The notes beneath the pieces are model-generated. The model made no database searches. It saw nothing but the letters and a program-made list of their open reading frames with translations, and had not been told where the DNA came from. The position numbers and the translations under genes are program-made. From the NCBI GenBank assembly GCA_002686195.1, contig NZAS01000096.1, positions 13,117 through 36,404 of the forward strand: a DNA stretch of 23,288 nucleotides, given 5' to 3'. The first letter of the stretch is position 1; each line of letters begins with the position of its first letter. Origin of the DNA: Candidatus Pacearchaeota archaeon (lineage in GTDB: Archaea > Nanoarchaeota > Nanoarchaeia > Pacearchaeales > GW2011-AR1). This document shows positions 5,322 through 10,388 of the stretch, in pieces.

Positions 5322-6191
5322 ATGAAGATCCAAACGATGTCAATTGTTGTCGGTACTGAAGCATGTAATGCGAAGTGTCCTTTCTGCGTTGCAGGCATGA
5401 CTCCCAGTCATCTGGAGTCAAACAAAAAAGATCCTGAGATCAATGATCGCAACCTTGACAAGGCTTTGCGTTTTGCCCAGATCGGTGGAGCTTCCACGAT
5501 CCTGTTGACAGGCAAGGGCGAACCTACTCTGTATCCCAAGCAGATCAAGCATTACCTTACTGCTATCGATGGATACGATTTCCCGTTCATCGAACTCCAG
5601 ACGAATGGGATCCGGATCGCTGAAGAACTGAGATGGTCAGGAGATCTCCAGGACTGGTATGACCTCTGTCTGACAACGATCATGCTTTCGGTTGTAGGAG
5701 TAGATCCTGCACTGAATGCCCAGATCTATCGAGATCCTTACCCAGATCTCGCCGAACAAGTCAAAGATCTTCACAAGATGAAATTCATGGTCCGCCTTTG
5801 CGTCGTCGGGATCAAAGGCGGAGTTGACAGCGTTTACAAGCTCGAAGAGCTTCTCGAATGGTGCCGAGTTAACAAGGTGGAGCAAGTTACCTGGCGACCG
5901 GCAACTGATACTGATTCAGGAACCAGGGATTTTGCAATAAACCAATGGATCGCCAACAATTATATCGGCGATCAAGCTGAAGCCGAGATCCGAGAGTTTG
6001 TCGAGGAATGGGGCATCCCGCTTCGTCCTTTGGCTCATGGATCCATGATCTATGAAATTGACAGACAAAACATTTGCATTGCCAACTGCCTGACGACAGA
6101 TCCCAATAGCGAGGATCTCCGGCAGATTATCTTCTGGCCGTCCGGGCGTATTACGCATGATTGGCAACATGAAGGTGCAATTCTCTTGTAA
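5322..6191 (+). CDS. Radical SAM enzyme
   Basis: A 289-residue protein with the radical SAM iron-sulfur motif CNAKCPFC (C15, C19, C22) and the following strand-turn GGASTILLTGKGEPTLYP, which matches the SAM-binding GGE-type region. These enzymes cleave SAM at a [4Fe-4S] cluster to make a 5'-deoxyadenosyl radical. A C-terminal ICIANCLTT segment contains two further cysteines that may bind a second cluster or zinc. The size and layout resemble short MoaA/NrdG-like viral radical SAM proteins, but the substrate is unknown; modification of tRNA, peptide or base are all possible. Predicted to be leaderless. Codons containing GATC are very frequent in this gene. Confidence 0.8.
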   Translation: MKIQTMSIVVGTEACNAKCPFCVAGMTPSHLESNKKDPEINDRNLDKALRFAQIGGASTILLTGKGEPTLYPKQIKHYLTAIDGYDFPFIELQTNGIRIAEELRWSGDLQDWYDLCLTTIMLSVVGVDPALNAQIYRDPYPDLAEQVKDLHKMKFMVRLCVVGIKGGVDSVYKLEELLEWCRVNKVEQVTWRPATDTDSGTRDFAINQWIANNYIGDQAEAEIREFVEEWGIPLRPLAHGSMIYEIDRQNICIANCLTTDPNSEDLRQIIFWPSGRITHDWQHEGAILL

Positions 6192-6213
6192 TCGTCGAAG
6201 ATGACGATACAAT
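6186..6213 (+). promoter_or_regulatory. Possible sigma-70 promoter for tRNA-Ala(UGC)
   Basis: TTGTAA (6186-6191) lies 16 bp before TACAAT (6208-6213), 8 nt before the tRNA. ATCGTC-GAAGAT-GACGAT, a perfect 6-bp dyad, fills the spacer and could be an operator. There is no TCCATA box. Confidence 0.45.
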
Positions 6214-6221
6214 GTGTATAT

Positions 6222-6295
6222 GGGGCTATAGCTCAATTTGGGAGAGCACATGCTTTGCAAGCATGAGGTTACCGGTTCGAGGCCGGTTGGCTCCA
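6222..6295 (+). tRNA. tRNA-Ala(UGC)
   Basis: Acceptor GGGGCTA/TGGCTCC, perfect anticodon stem CATGC/GCATG around TTTGCAA (UGC), T-arm ACCGG-TTCGAGG-CCGGT, trailer CTTG. Confidence 0.88.
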
Positions 6296-6365
6296 CTTGT
6301 CCGATTTCATTACTGCTGATAAGGCGGGAATTCGCTGGTAAGGCGGAGTTGAAGTCGGGCTGTTA

Positions 6366-6438
6366 GGTCCTGTGGTGTAGAGGCAACATTACCTGGTTGT
6401 CAACCAGGAGAACGAGGGTTCGAGTCCCTTCAGGATCG
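6366..6438 (+). tRNA. tRNA-Asp(GUC)
   Basis: Acceptor GGTCCTG/CAGGATC, anticodon stem CCTGG/CCAGG around TTGTCAA (GUC), T-loop TTCGAGT, weak D-arm. The 70-nt gap in front of it holds no recognisable gene. Confidence 0.82.
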
Positions 6439-6459
6439 CTTTAATATTACGTATGGTAG

Positions 6460-6530
6460 GCTCCTGAGGTGTTACGGTAGCACGTCGGACTGTCGATCCG
6501 AAAGCCGGGGTTCAACTCCCCGTAGGGGCG
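6460..6530 (+). tRNA. tRNA-Asp(GUC), second and divergent copy
   Basis: Acceptor GCTCCTG/TAGGGGC, anticodon stem TCGGA/TCCGA around CTGTCGA (GUC), T-arm CGGGG-TTCAACT-CCCCG. The D-arm is short. The sequence differs throughout from the copy at 6366. Confidence 0.75.
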
Positions 6531-6586
6531 TTTGAAATAAAAACGGTGTACAAATGGTATACGCAAGACAGTAGGGCAAATAATAT

Positions 6587-6658
6587 GGGGCAGTAGCTCA
6601 ATGGGAGAGCATCTCGTTCGCAACGAGAAGGTTGAGGGTTCGAGTCCCTTCTGCTCCA
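6587..6658 (+). tRNA. tRNA-Ala(CGC)
   Basis: Acceptor GGGGCAG/CTGCTCC, anticodon stem TCTCG/CGAGA around TTCGCAA (CGC), T-loop TTCGAGT, trailer CTTG. Confidence 0.88.
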
Positions 6659-6688
6659 CTTGGTGTACGCAAGTAGTACTGGTATAAT

Positions 6689-6761
6689 GGGGCCATAGCT
6701 CAGTTGGGAGAGCGTCTCACTGGCAGTGAGAAAGTCGCTGGTTCGAGTCCAGTTGGCTCCA
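6689..6761 (+). tRNA. tRNA-Ala(GGC)
   Basis: Acceptor GGGGCCA/TGGCTCC, anticodon stem TCTCA/TGAGA around CTGGCAG (GGC), T-arm GCTGG-TTCGAGT-CCAGT, trailer CTTG. With 6222 and 6587 the window holds three different tRNA-Ala genes. Confidence 0.88.
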
Positions 6762-6770
6762 CTTGTTACA

Positions 6771-6828
6771 CCTACCATACAGAGTTATACTCTGGGTAGG
6801 ATGTACTCCTGGATCGTTTCGGCGATCC
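6771..6828 (+). repeat. Two hairpins between tRNA genes
   Basis: CCTACC-ATA-CAGAGT-TAT-ACTCTG-GGTAGG (6771-6800) forms a 12-bp stem with a 3-nt bulge, and GGATCG-TTTCGG-CGATCC (6811-6828) a 6-bp one. Neither has a T run, so processing or spacing hairpins are more likely than terminators. Confidence 0.5.
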
Positions 6829-6833
6829 TAGTT

Positions 6834-6907
6834 TGGCTTGTAGCTCAGCGGCAGAGCGGAGCCCTGATAAGGCTTGTCATGCGGTGGTTCGAGTCCACTC
6901 AGGCCAA
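6834..6907 (+). tRNA. tRNA-Ile(GAU)
   Basis: Acceptor TGGCTTG/CAGGCCA, anticodon stem GAGCC/GGCTT around CTGATAA (GAU), T-loop TTCGAGT, trailer TTGAA. No CCA is encoded. Confidence 0.85.
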
Positions 6908-6935
6908 TTGAATATTTTTGCAGGATAATTTGAAG

Positions 6936-6960
6936 ACCACTCGTATAAGAAGGGAGTGGT
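6936..6960 (+). promoter_or_regulatory. Leader hairpin before second PD-(D/E)XK gene
   Basis: ACCACTC (6936-6942) and GAGTGGT (6954-6960) form a 7-bp stem in front of the endonuclease. It contains AAGGGAG, which could be a decoy or alternative ribosome site. Confidence 0.4.
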
Positions 6961-6979
6961 TTATACAAGGATTCCTGTA

Positions 6980-7396
6980 ATGAATACAAAGCAAAAGGGA
7001 GATATTTCTGTTGCCAATATATTGGCTAGTATTTTAGAATACGATATTCCAGTTTGTGTGCCATGGGGAGATTGCCAACCATACGATTTGATCGTAGATA
7101 TGAATGGCGAATTGCTAAAAATACAATGTAAGACTGGGAGATTGTCTCAAGAATGTTTACGTTTTCCGGTCCATTCTATAACAACAAAAAATGGCAAGCC
7201 GATACATCGTTCGTACAAAAAGTGTGAAGTAGATTTCTTTATGATTTATTTCCCTGATAATGGAAAGGTATATTGCATACCTCATAGGCAGGTGGGTAAG
7301 GATAGTGTTTTTCTTAGGTTGCACAAACCCAAGAACAACCAGCAAAAGAAAGTAAAAATGGCACAAGACTTTGAGTTTAATGGAACATTCAAATGA
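6980..7396 (+). CDS. PD-(D/E)XK homing-type endonuclease, second copy
   Basis: A 138-residue relative of the protein at 3289. MNTKQKGDISVANILASILE is the usual N-terminal helix, VPWGDCQPYDLIVDMNG carries the acidic residue of the active site, and LLKIQCKTG supplies the QxK strand. The family includes I-Ssp6803I, a tRNA-directed intron endonuclease. ATG 6980 (with CAAGG before it) is preferred to the in-frame GTG at 6956, which adds residues not expected before the conserved MNTKQKG start. It lies between tRNA-Ile(GAU) and the first HNH cassette and overlaps the next small gene by 4 nt (ATGA). The gene is more A+T-rich than its neighbours, fitting recent arrival. Confidence 0.75.
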   Translation: MNTKQKGDISVANILASILEYDIPVCVPWGDCQPYDLIVDMNGELLKIQCKTGRLSQECLRFPVHSITTKNGKPIHRSYKKCEVDFFMIYFPDNGKVYCIPHRQVGKDSVFLRLHKPKNNQQKKVKMAQDFEFNGTFK

Positions 7397-7503
7397 ACAC
7401 ATGGCAATATTGCAGTAATCTTGCAGGATGGGTCGCCATTTCTGTAAGTTTTGCAGCTTGGTTAGCGGTACACGCTCCAGGCAAGGTTCGTCTGTGTTGT
7501 TAA
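7393..7503 (+). CDS. 36-residue membrane peptide
   Basis: A small frame that starts on the ATGA overlap with the endonuclease stop, so it would be translated by coupling. Residues 13-28 (WVAISVSFAAWLAVHA) form one hydrophobic helix. The TAA at 7501-7503 directly abuts the 5' tRNA fragment at 7504. Function is unknown. The overlap, the hydrophobic helix and the exact fit between neighbours support it being real, but the length alone would not. Confidence 0.5.
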   Translation: MNTWQYCSNLAGWVAISVSFAAWLAVHAPGKVRLCC

Positions 7504-7541
7504 GCCTCCGTAGCTCAATTGGCAGAGCTTTCCGCTCTTAA
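7504..7541 (+). pseudogene. Interrupted tRNA, 5' part (outer half of HNH cassette 1)
   Basis: GCCTCCG-TA-GCTC-AATTGGCA-GAGC is an intact acceptor strand and D-arm, followed by CTCTTAA (7535-7541), which equals the anticodon loop of the intact tRNA-Lys(CUU) downstream. Its acceptor strand pairs over all 7 positions (two G-U) with TGGGGGC at 8000-8006, more than 450 nt away. Confidence 0.6.
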
Positions 7542-7584
7542 ACAGAGGGGAGGATTAAGACCTTTCTTGGTTGAAGGTGAGGGT

Positions 7585-7944
7585 ATGACTAAAGACCCTC
7601 AAAAACGAAAAGCTCATAACAGAACGTATTACCTGAAGAACAAGAAGAAGTACACAGATTACCGCAATGCTCGTCGAAAAGAAATCACTCAGTGGTATAT
7701 TAACTACAAGAGCAAACAGATCTGCTCAATATGCGGTGAAGATCATCCTGCGTGTATCGAGTTCCATCACAGAGATCCATCATTAAAAGATCTTGATGTC
7801 TCAGTCGCAGTTGCGAGGTCATGGAGCATCAAACGTATCTTGAAAGAGATCGAGAAATGTGATGTAGTTTGTTCGAATTGTCATTCAAAAATCCATTGGA
7901 ATGAAAGACTCTCTAACTCAATAGGCAGAGTACCTGACTCTTAA
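7585..7944 (+). CDS. HNH homing-type endonuclease (cassette 1)
   Basis: A 119-residue protein. CSICGEDHPACIEFHHRDP has the first zinc knuckle and the catalytic HH of the HNH fold, and CDVVCSNCHSKIHW has the second knuckle and the final His. A basic N-terminal part (about 45 residues, KKKYTDYRNARRKE) may bind DNA. ATG 7585 follows a GAAGGTGAGGG ribosome site; the longer upstream frame starts inside the tRNA fragment and is less likely. The stop TAA (7942-7944) is in the anticodon loop of tRNA-Lys(CUU), so the last residues are encoded by tRNA sequence. It cuts DNA, probably at a tRNA target, by family precedent. Confidence 0.8.
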   Translation: MTKDPQKRKAHNRTYYLKNKKKYTDYRNARRKEITQWYINYKSKQICSICGEDHPACIEFHHRDPSLKDLDVSVAVARSWSIKRILKEIEKCDVVCSNCHSKIHWNERLSNSIGRVPDS

Positions 7945-7979
7945 TCAGGCGGTTCTGGGTTCGATTCCCAGGGGGGTCA
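7907..7979 (+). tRNA. tRNA-Lys(CUU)
   Basis: Acceptor GACTCTC/GGGGGTC (two G-U), D-arm ACTC/GAGT, anticodon stem CCTGA/TCAGG around CTCTTAA (CUU), T-arm CTGGG-TTCGATT-CCCAG. Its first 38 nt are also the end of the HNH gene. Confidence 0.85.
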
Positions 7980-8007
7980 TTTGCAGGTTCGAGCCCAGGT
8001 GGGGGCA
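7980..8007 (+). pseudogene. Interrupted tRNA, 3' part (outer half of HNH cassette 1)
   Basis: GCAGG-TTCGAGC-CCAGG resembles a T-arm with two mismatches, followed by TGGGGGC-A, an acceptor strand complementary to 7504-7510. It lies directly after the intact tRNA-Lys(CUU). Confidence 0.55.
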
Positions 8008-8026
8008 TTAATTTCTTGAGATTTTC

Positions 8027-8054
8027 TCCATAATCGTCAATCGCATGATATAAT
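8027..8054 (+). promoter_or_regulatory. TCCATA-class promoter, leadered
   Basis: TCCATA (8027-8032) lies 16 bp before TATAAT (8049-8054) with TGA. A 23-nt stretch with AAGGAGA precedes ATG 8078. Confidence 0.85.
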
Positions 8055-8077
8055 GCGGCGAATAAGGAGATATTCCC

Positions 8078-8563
8078 ATGACGCAGTCAGCAGCAGACAG
8101 AGCCGCAGCAGCCAAGCCCAAACGAGCACCTGCCAAGAAAAAGCCTTGGGCGGAGACGCTGAAACTCAGCGGCATCATGGTTTATGGCGACTACACTGAA
8201 CTGGAAGAAGCCTTTCAGTCAGCGGTATTCGGTATGGGCTTTACTTGGGAAAGCGGCAGCACGAAAGTCGCTACGCTCACAGATACCCAGAAGCTCCTTG
8301 TTGATGTTCTTGGCAAGAAGCTTCGTGTCGTTGCCGTATCGACTTCCAACAGAGACCAAAGGTTCAACAATTTCCGAGACTATGATCTTGGTAGCCAGTG
8401 GACAAAGGTTATGGACCTGGTCGAAAATCCCAGGTTCACGTTGGGGGATCAGAATGCCAAGTTTGATGACAAGGGCGGACTGCAAGTCGGATGCGTTCAT
8501 GTCGATGCCAAGATGATCAAACTCATTGCCCAGATTTCAGCAGGCGAAGACGTCAAAAAGTGA
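8078..8563 (+). CDS. Unrecognised soluble protein
   Basis: A 161-residue protein. The first 25 residues are Ala/Lys/Pro-rich (AADRAAAAKPKRAPAKKK), a flexible basic tail of the kind seen in nucleic-acid binding proteins. The rest is mixed alpha/beta with no catalytic motif I recognise. The ribosome site AAGGAGATATTCCCATG is strong. It has its own TCCATA-class promoter and stands alone between the first HNH cassette and a small membrane-protein gene. A DNA- or RNA-associated role is only a guess from composition. Confidence 0.7.
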   Translation: MTQSAADRAAAAKPKRAPAKKKPWAETLKLSGIMVYGDYTELEEAFQSAVFGMGFTWESGSTKVATLTDTQKLLVDVLGKKLRVVAVSTSNRDQRFNNFRDYDLGSQWTKVMDLVENPRFTLGDQNAKFDDKGGLQVGCVHVDAKMIKLIAQISAGEDVKK

Positions 8564-8575
8564 CGATTACCCAAG

Positions 8576-8612
8576 TATAATACTTCCTTTCAACGACTAT
8601 GTCGAAAGGAAG
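8576..8612 (+). promoter_or_regulatory. Start-dependent RBS hairpin with internal promoter -10
   Basis: CTTCCTTT (8583-8590) pairs with AAAGGAAG (8605-8612), enclosing CGAC-TAT-GTCG; the right arm is the ribosome site of ATG 8618. TATAAT at 8576-8581 would start a transcript near 8588, removing most of the left arm. Read-through RNA from 8027 would therefore be closed and local RNA open. The -35 for this site is weak. Confidence 0.5.
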
Positions 8613-8617
8613 CTACA

Positions 8618-8824
8618 ATGGGTAAGGGAATCTCAGCGTTGGTAGGTGGAGGCATAGCTGGTCTCATCGTTTTTGTCATTGTAATGGTCATCTTCGCCCC
8701 GATCTTCTCGATCTGGGCAGTCAACTTACTATTCGGAACTCAGATCCCAGTTACATTTTGGACCTGGTTATCTGCGTTGTGGATTACTCATATAGTTCAT
8801 GGCAGTTCGAGTAGCAGTTCTTAA
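8618..8824 (+). CDS. Small membrane protein
   Basis: A 68-residue protein with one long glycine-rich hydrophobic stretch at about residues 7-38 (LVGGGIAGLIVFVIVMVIFA onward), possibly two close helices, a second hydrophobic patch near 46-60, and a run of serines at the C-terminus. Small phage membrane proteins may act as holins, spanins or superinfection-exclusion factors, but nothing here separates these. AAAGGA before the ATG is buried in a hairpin (8583-8612), so it is probably poorly translated from long transcripts. The stop TAA directly abuts tRNA-Phe at 8825. Confidence 0.65.
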   Translation: MGKGISALVGGGIAGLIVFVIVMVIFAPIFSIWAVNLLFGTQIPVTFWTWLSALWITHIVHGSSSSSS

Positions 8825-8902
8825 CGCCAGGTAACTCAATTTAATTGGTAGAGTGCCGGAGTGAAATCCCGGTCGTTACAGGTTCGAGCCCTGTCCTGGC
8901 GG
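8825..8902 (+). tRNA. tRNA-Phe(GAA)
   Basis: Acceptor CGCCAGG/CCTGGCG is perfect, the T-arm ACAGG-TTCGAGC-CCTGT is perfect, and the anticodon arm CCGGA-GTGAAAT-CCCGG (GAA) has a mismatch at 31-39. The D-loop is long. A second tRNA-Phe lies at 9430. Confidence 0.75.
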
Positions 8903-8913
8903 CTTTCGTTATC

Positions 8914-8938
8914 GGCTAGGTAGCTCAGTTGGTAGAGC
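8914..8938 (+). pseudogene. Interrupted tRNA, 5' part (outer half of HNH cassette 2)
   Basis: GGCTAGG-TA-GCTC-AGTTGGTA-GAGC is nearly identical to the start of the intact tRNA-Phe at 9430 and ends just before the anticodon arm. Its acceptor strand pairs over 7 positions (one G-U) with TCTAGCC at 9540-9546. Confidence 0.7.
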
Positions 8939-8975
8939 GAAATAAATAAAGGAGTTCTACGCTACATGTTTAAGT

Positions 8976-9005
8976 GTAGGTATGAAAGGAAACTATCATG
9001 CCTAC
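8976..9005 (+). promoter_or_regulatory. Hairpin covering the HNH2 start codon
   Basis: GTAGGTATG (8976-8984) pairs with CATGCCTAC (8997-9005), 9 bp with one G-U. The AAAGGA ribosome site is in the loop and the ATG is in the stem, so initiation should be reduced. Confidence 0.55.
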
Positions 9006-9435
9006 ATGTAATAACTGTGGTGACTCATTCCCATGCCGAATGGTCTACCAGGGAAAACTCCGTAACTTTCAGCGTCGTAAATATTGCCTGGTTTGTTCCC
9101 CGTTTGGGAGCGGGAATACCAGGAAACTCGAAGAACCTCAACCATCTCAAGAAGAGCGGCGTCAAAAAGATGCTGCAAAATACAAGAAGTGGCAAAGGAA
9201 AGCTCGCAAAGAACGTAAAGCAGCATTGATAGAAATGCTTGGCGGAGAGTGTGAGATATGCAGATATGACAAATGCCATGCAGCATTGGAGTTTCACCAC
9301 AAGGACCCTGCAACCAAGAAGTTCAACATATCCATCTATGGATTATGCCGTAAGTGGGAAACCTTGGTAATAGAAGCTAAAAAATGTAGTCTACTGTGTT
9401 GCAGATGTCATAGAGAGTTAGAAAATGGAGGCTAG
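8998..9435 (+). CDS. HNH homing-type endonuclease (cassette 2)
   Basis: A 145-residue protein. The N-terminus CNNCGDSFPC and CLVCSPFGSGNT are zinc knuckles of a type seen in many phage HNH enzymes, a Lys/Arg helix follows (KKWQRKARKERK), and CEICRYDKCHAALEFHHKDP with SLLCCRCHRELENGG form the HNH active site with HH and the final His. It is related to the HNH at 7585 but longer. ATG 8998 follows AAAGGA, though the ATG is inside a hairpin. The stop TAG (9433-9435) lies in the acceptor stem of the following tRNA-Phe. Another frame beginning at 8966 overlaps and is not thought to be real. Confidence 0.8.
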   Translation: MPTCNNCGDSFPCRMVYQGKLRNFQRRKYCLVCSPFGSGNTRKLEEPQPSQEERRQKDAAKYKKWQRKARKERKAALIEMLGGECEICRYDKCHAALEFHHKDPATKKFNISIYGLCRKWETLVIEAKKCSLLCCRCHRELENGG

Positions 9436-9504
9436 GTAGCTCAGTCTGGTAGTAGCACCTGTTTGAAGTACAGGGTGTCGTCGGTTCAAATCCGACCCTA
9501 GCCA
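9430..9504 (+). tRNA. tRNA-Phe(GAA), intact copy in HNH cassette 2
   Basis: Acceptor GGCTAGG/CCTAGCC is perfect, anticodon stem CCTGT/ACAGG is perfect around TTGAAGT (GAA), T-arm GTCGG-TTCAAAT-CCGAC is perfect. The first 6 nt overlap the HNH gene. Confidence 0.85.
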
Positions 9505-9547
9505 TTTGAAAATGCGGGTGTCAGCAGTTCAAGTCTGCTTCTAGCCA
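9505..9547 (+). pseudogene. Interrupted tRNA, 3' part (outer half of HNH cassette 2)
   Basis: AGCAG-TTCAAGT-CTGCT is a perfect T-arm, followed by TCTAGCC-A, the acceptor strand complementary to 8914-8920, and a CTTG trailer. The TTTGAAAA at its start could be tRNA trailer or a remnant of an anticodon loop. Confidence 0.7.
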
Positions 9548-9561
9548 CTTGTCTTTTTATT

Positions 9562-9635
9562 GCCACCGTAGCTCAATTTGGTAGAGCAGCGCTTTTGTAA
9601 AGCGCAGGTTAGGAGTTCGATTCTCCTCGGTGGCT
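9562..9635 (+). tRNA. tRNA-Thr(UGU)
   Basis: Acceptor GCCACCG/CGGTGGC, anticodon stem GCGCT/AGCGC around TTTGTAA (UGU), T-arm AGGAG-TTCGATT-CTCCT. Confidence 0.9.
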
Positions 9636-9640
9636 TTTTT

Positions 9641-9713
9641 GCCACCTTAGCTCAGTTGGAAGAGCGGCTCACTCGTAATGAGCAGGTCGCCGGTTCGGAC
9701 CCGGCAGGTGGCC
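9641..9713 (+). tRNA. tRNA-Thr(CGU)
   Basis: Acceptor GCCACCT/AGGTGGC, anticodon stem GCTCA/TGAGC around CTCGTAA (CGU), T-arm GCCGG-TTCGGAC-CCGGC. Only 5 nt separate it from the tRNA before it. Confidence 0.9.
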
Positions 9714-9718
9714 CTTTT

Positions 9719-9793
9719 CTTCCCGAGATCCCTGGGGGGCAGCACGGTCTCCAAAGCCGAGCGTTGCGGGTTCGATTCCTGTCGGGTTGGCCA
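9719..9793 (+). pseudogene. Degenerate tRNA-Trp-like sequence
   Basis: The 3' half resembles tRNA-Trp: CTCCAAA (CCA) on a partly paired stem CGGT/GCCG, then T-arm GCGGG-TTCGATT-CCTGT and CGGGTTGG-CCA. The D-arm region CCCTGGGGGGCAGC does not fold normally and only 5 of 7 acceptor positions pair. It is the only such sequence in the window with an encoded CCA. Confidence 0.5.
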
Positions 9794-9794
9794 T

Positions 9795-9866
9795 GCCGCC
9801 GTAGTTCAGTGGTAGAACGCTGTCTTGGTAAGACAGAAGTCGTGAGTTCGAATCTCACCGGTGGCT
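9795..9866 (+). tRNA. tRNA-Thr(GGU)
   Basis: Acceptor GCCGCCG/CGGTGGC, anticodon stem CTGTC/GACAG around TTGGTAA (GGU), T-arm GTGAG-TTCGAAT-CTCAC. Third tRNA-Thr in 305 bases. Confidence 0.9.
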
Positions 9867-9868
9867 TT

Positions 9869-10045
9869 ATGACAAAGACAATAGGACAACTCGTCGAAGA
9901 GGGATCCTGGCTCAAATGGATCCAAGATGGAGATAAGAAGATCTTGAGCACTGATCCTGATTTTGTTGCCTGGTTCGAGAAATGGAAGAACCATGACAAG
10001 AGTGCGGCGAAAATGTCTTTGGTCTATGAAAGATCTTCTCCATAG
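9869..10045 (+). CDS. Small unrecognised protein ending in the next promoter
   Basis: A 58-residue acidic/mixed protein (MTKTIGQLVEEGSWLKWIQD at the start, several Trp and Lys residues), no membrane segment. It begins 2 nt after tRNA-Thr(GGU), without an obvious ribosome site, and ends in TCT-CCA-TAG, the -35 block of the next promoter. GATC-rich codons are frequent, as in the genes at 4035-6191. The codon pattern and the fit between tRNA and promoter support it; the function is unknown. Confidence 0.55.
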   Translation: MTKTIGQLVEEGSWLKWIQDGDKKILSTDPDFVAWFEKWKNHDKSAAKMSLVYERSSP

Positions 10046-10066
10046 CCGAGAATTTTATGATATAAT
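10039..10066 (+). promoter_or_regulatory. TCCATA-class promoter, leaderless
   Basis: TCCATA (10039-10044) lies 16 bp before TATAAT (10061-10066) with TGA. ATG 10073 follows after 6 nt. CCATAG supplies Pro and the stop codon of the preceding gene. Confidence 0.85.
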
Positions 10067-10072
10067 GGCCTC

Positions 10073-10342
10073 ATGAACGCAATCGATACAATTGGAGATC
10101 TCATAGACAACGTTGATTTGATGGGCAACATCAGTATCGAGCCTGTCTGGGATACGTTGGAAAACGAGTCGCCGACCTGGAAGTTCGAAGACGGATCACA
10201 GATGAGATATCTCGCTCAATCCAAGATGTTTCTGGTAATGGATAATGAAGACAACTTTTCCTACTACGAATGGAGCGAGTTGAAAACCTGGGGCGAAGAA
10301 GACTTGCCTACTGAGGTTGATGTTCCGAGTAATCTTCAGTAA
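10073..10342 (+). CDS. Small acidic protein, leaderless
   Basis: An 89-residue acidic protein with several aromatic residues (WKFEDGSQMRYLAQSKMF and YYEWSELKTW) suggesting a small beta-sheet. It has no membrane helix, cysteine cluster or catalytic motif. The ATG lies at the predicted transcription start of its own promoter, and no ribosome site is present. It is followed by a TTGACA promoter for the initiator tRNA. Small acidic phage proteins often bind host enzymes, but no specific role can be claimed. Confidence 0.65.
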   Translation: MNAIDTIGDLIDNVDLMGNISIEPVWDTLENESPTWKFEDGSQMRYLAQSKMFLVMDNEDNFSYYEWSELKTWGEEDLPTEVDVPSNLQ

Positions 10343-10348
10343 AATGCC

Positions 10349-10377
10349 TTGACAAAAGCCTGAAGATCTGTTAAACT
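10349..10377 (+). promoter_or_regulatory. Sigma-70-type promoter for tRNA-fMet
   Basis: TTGACA (10349-10354) lies 17 bp before TAAACT (10372-10377), 11 nt before the tRNA. It is the only perfect TTGACA in a promoter position noticed here and differs from the TCCATA class. Confidence 0.6.
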
Positions 10378-10388
10378 ATTGACGTTGA

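Noticed and set aside
6660..6688. TTGGTG-17-TATAAT as a promoter of tRNA-Ala(GGC)
   Set aside because: The -10 directly abuts the tRNA start at 6689, so transcription would begin inside the tRNA and could not produce its 5' end.
8966..9229. 87-residue frame overlapping the HNH2 start, with a good AAGGAG
   Set aside because: It runs in another frame through the HNH zinc knuckles and shows no domain; at most its first codons could act as a leader.
3289..9435. Group I introns around the endonuclease genes
   Set aside because: The PD-(D/E)XK and HNH genes adjoin or overlap tRNAs directly and no room or sequence for an intron core was seen.
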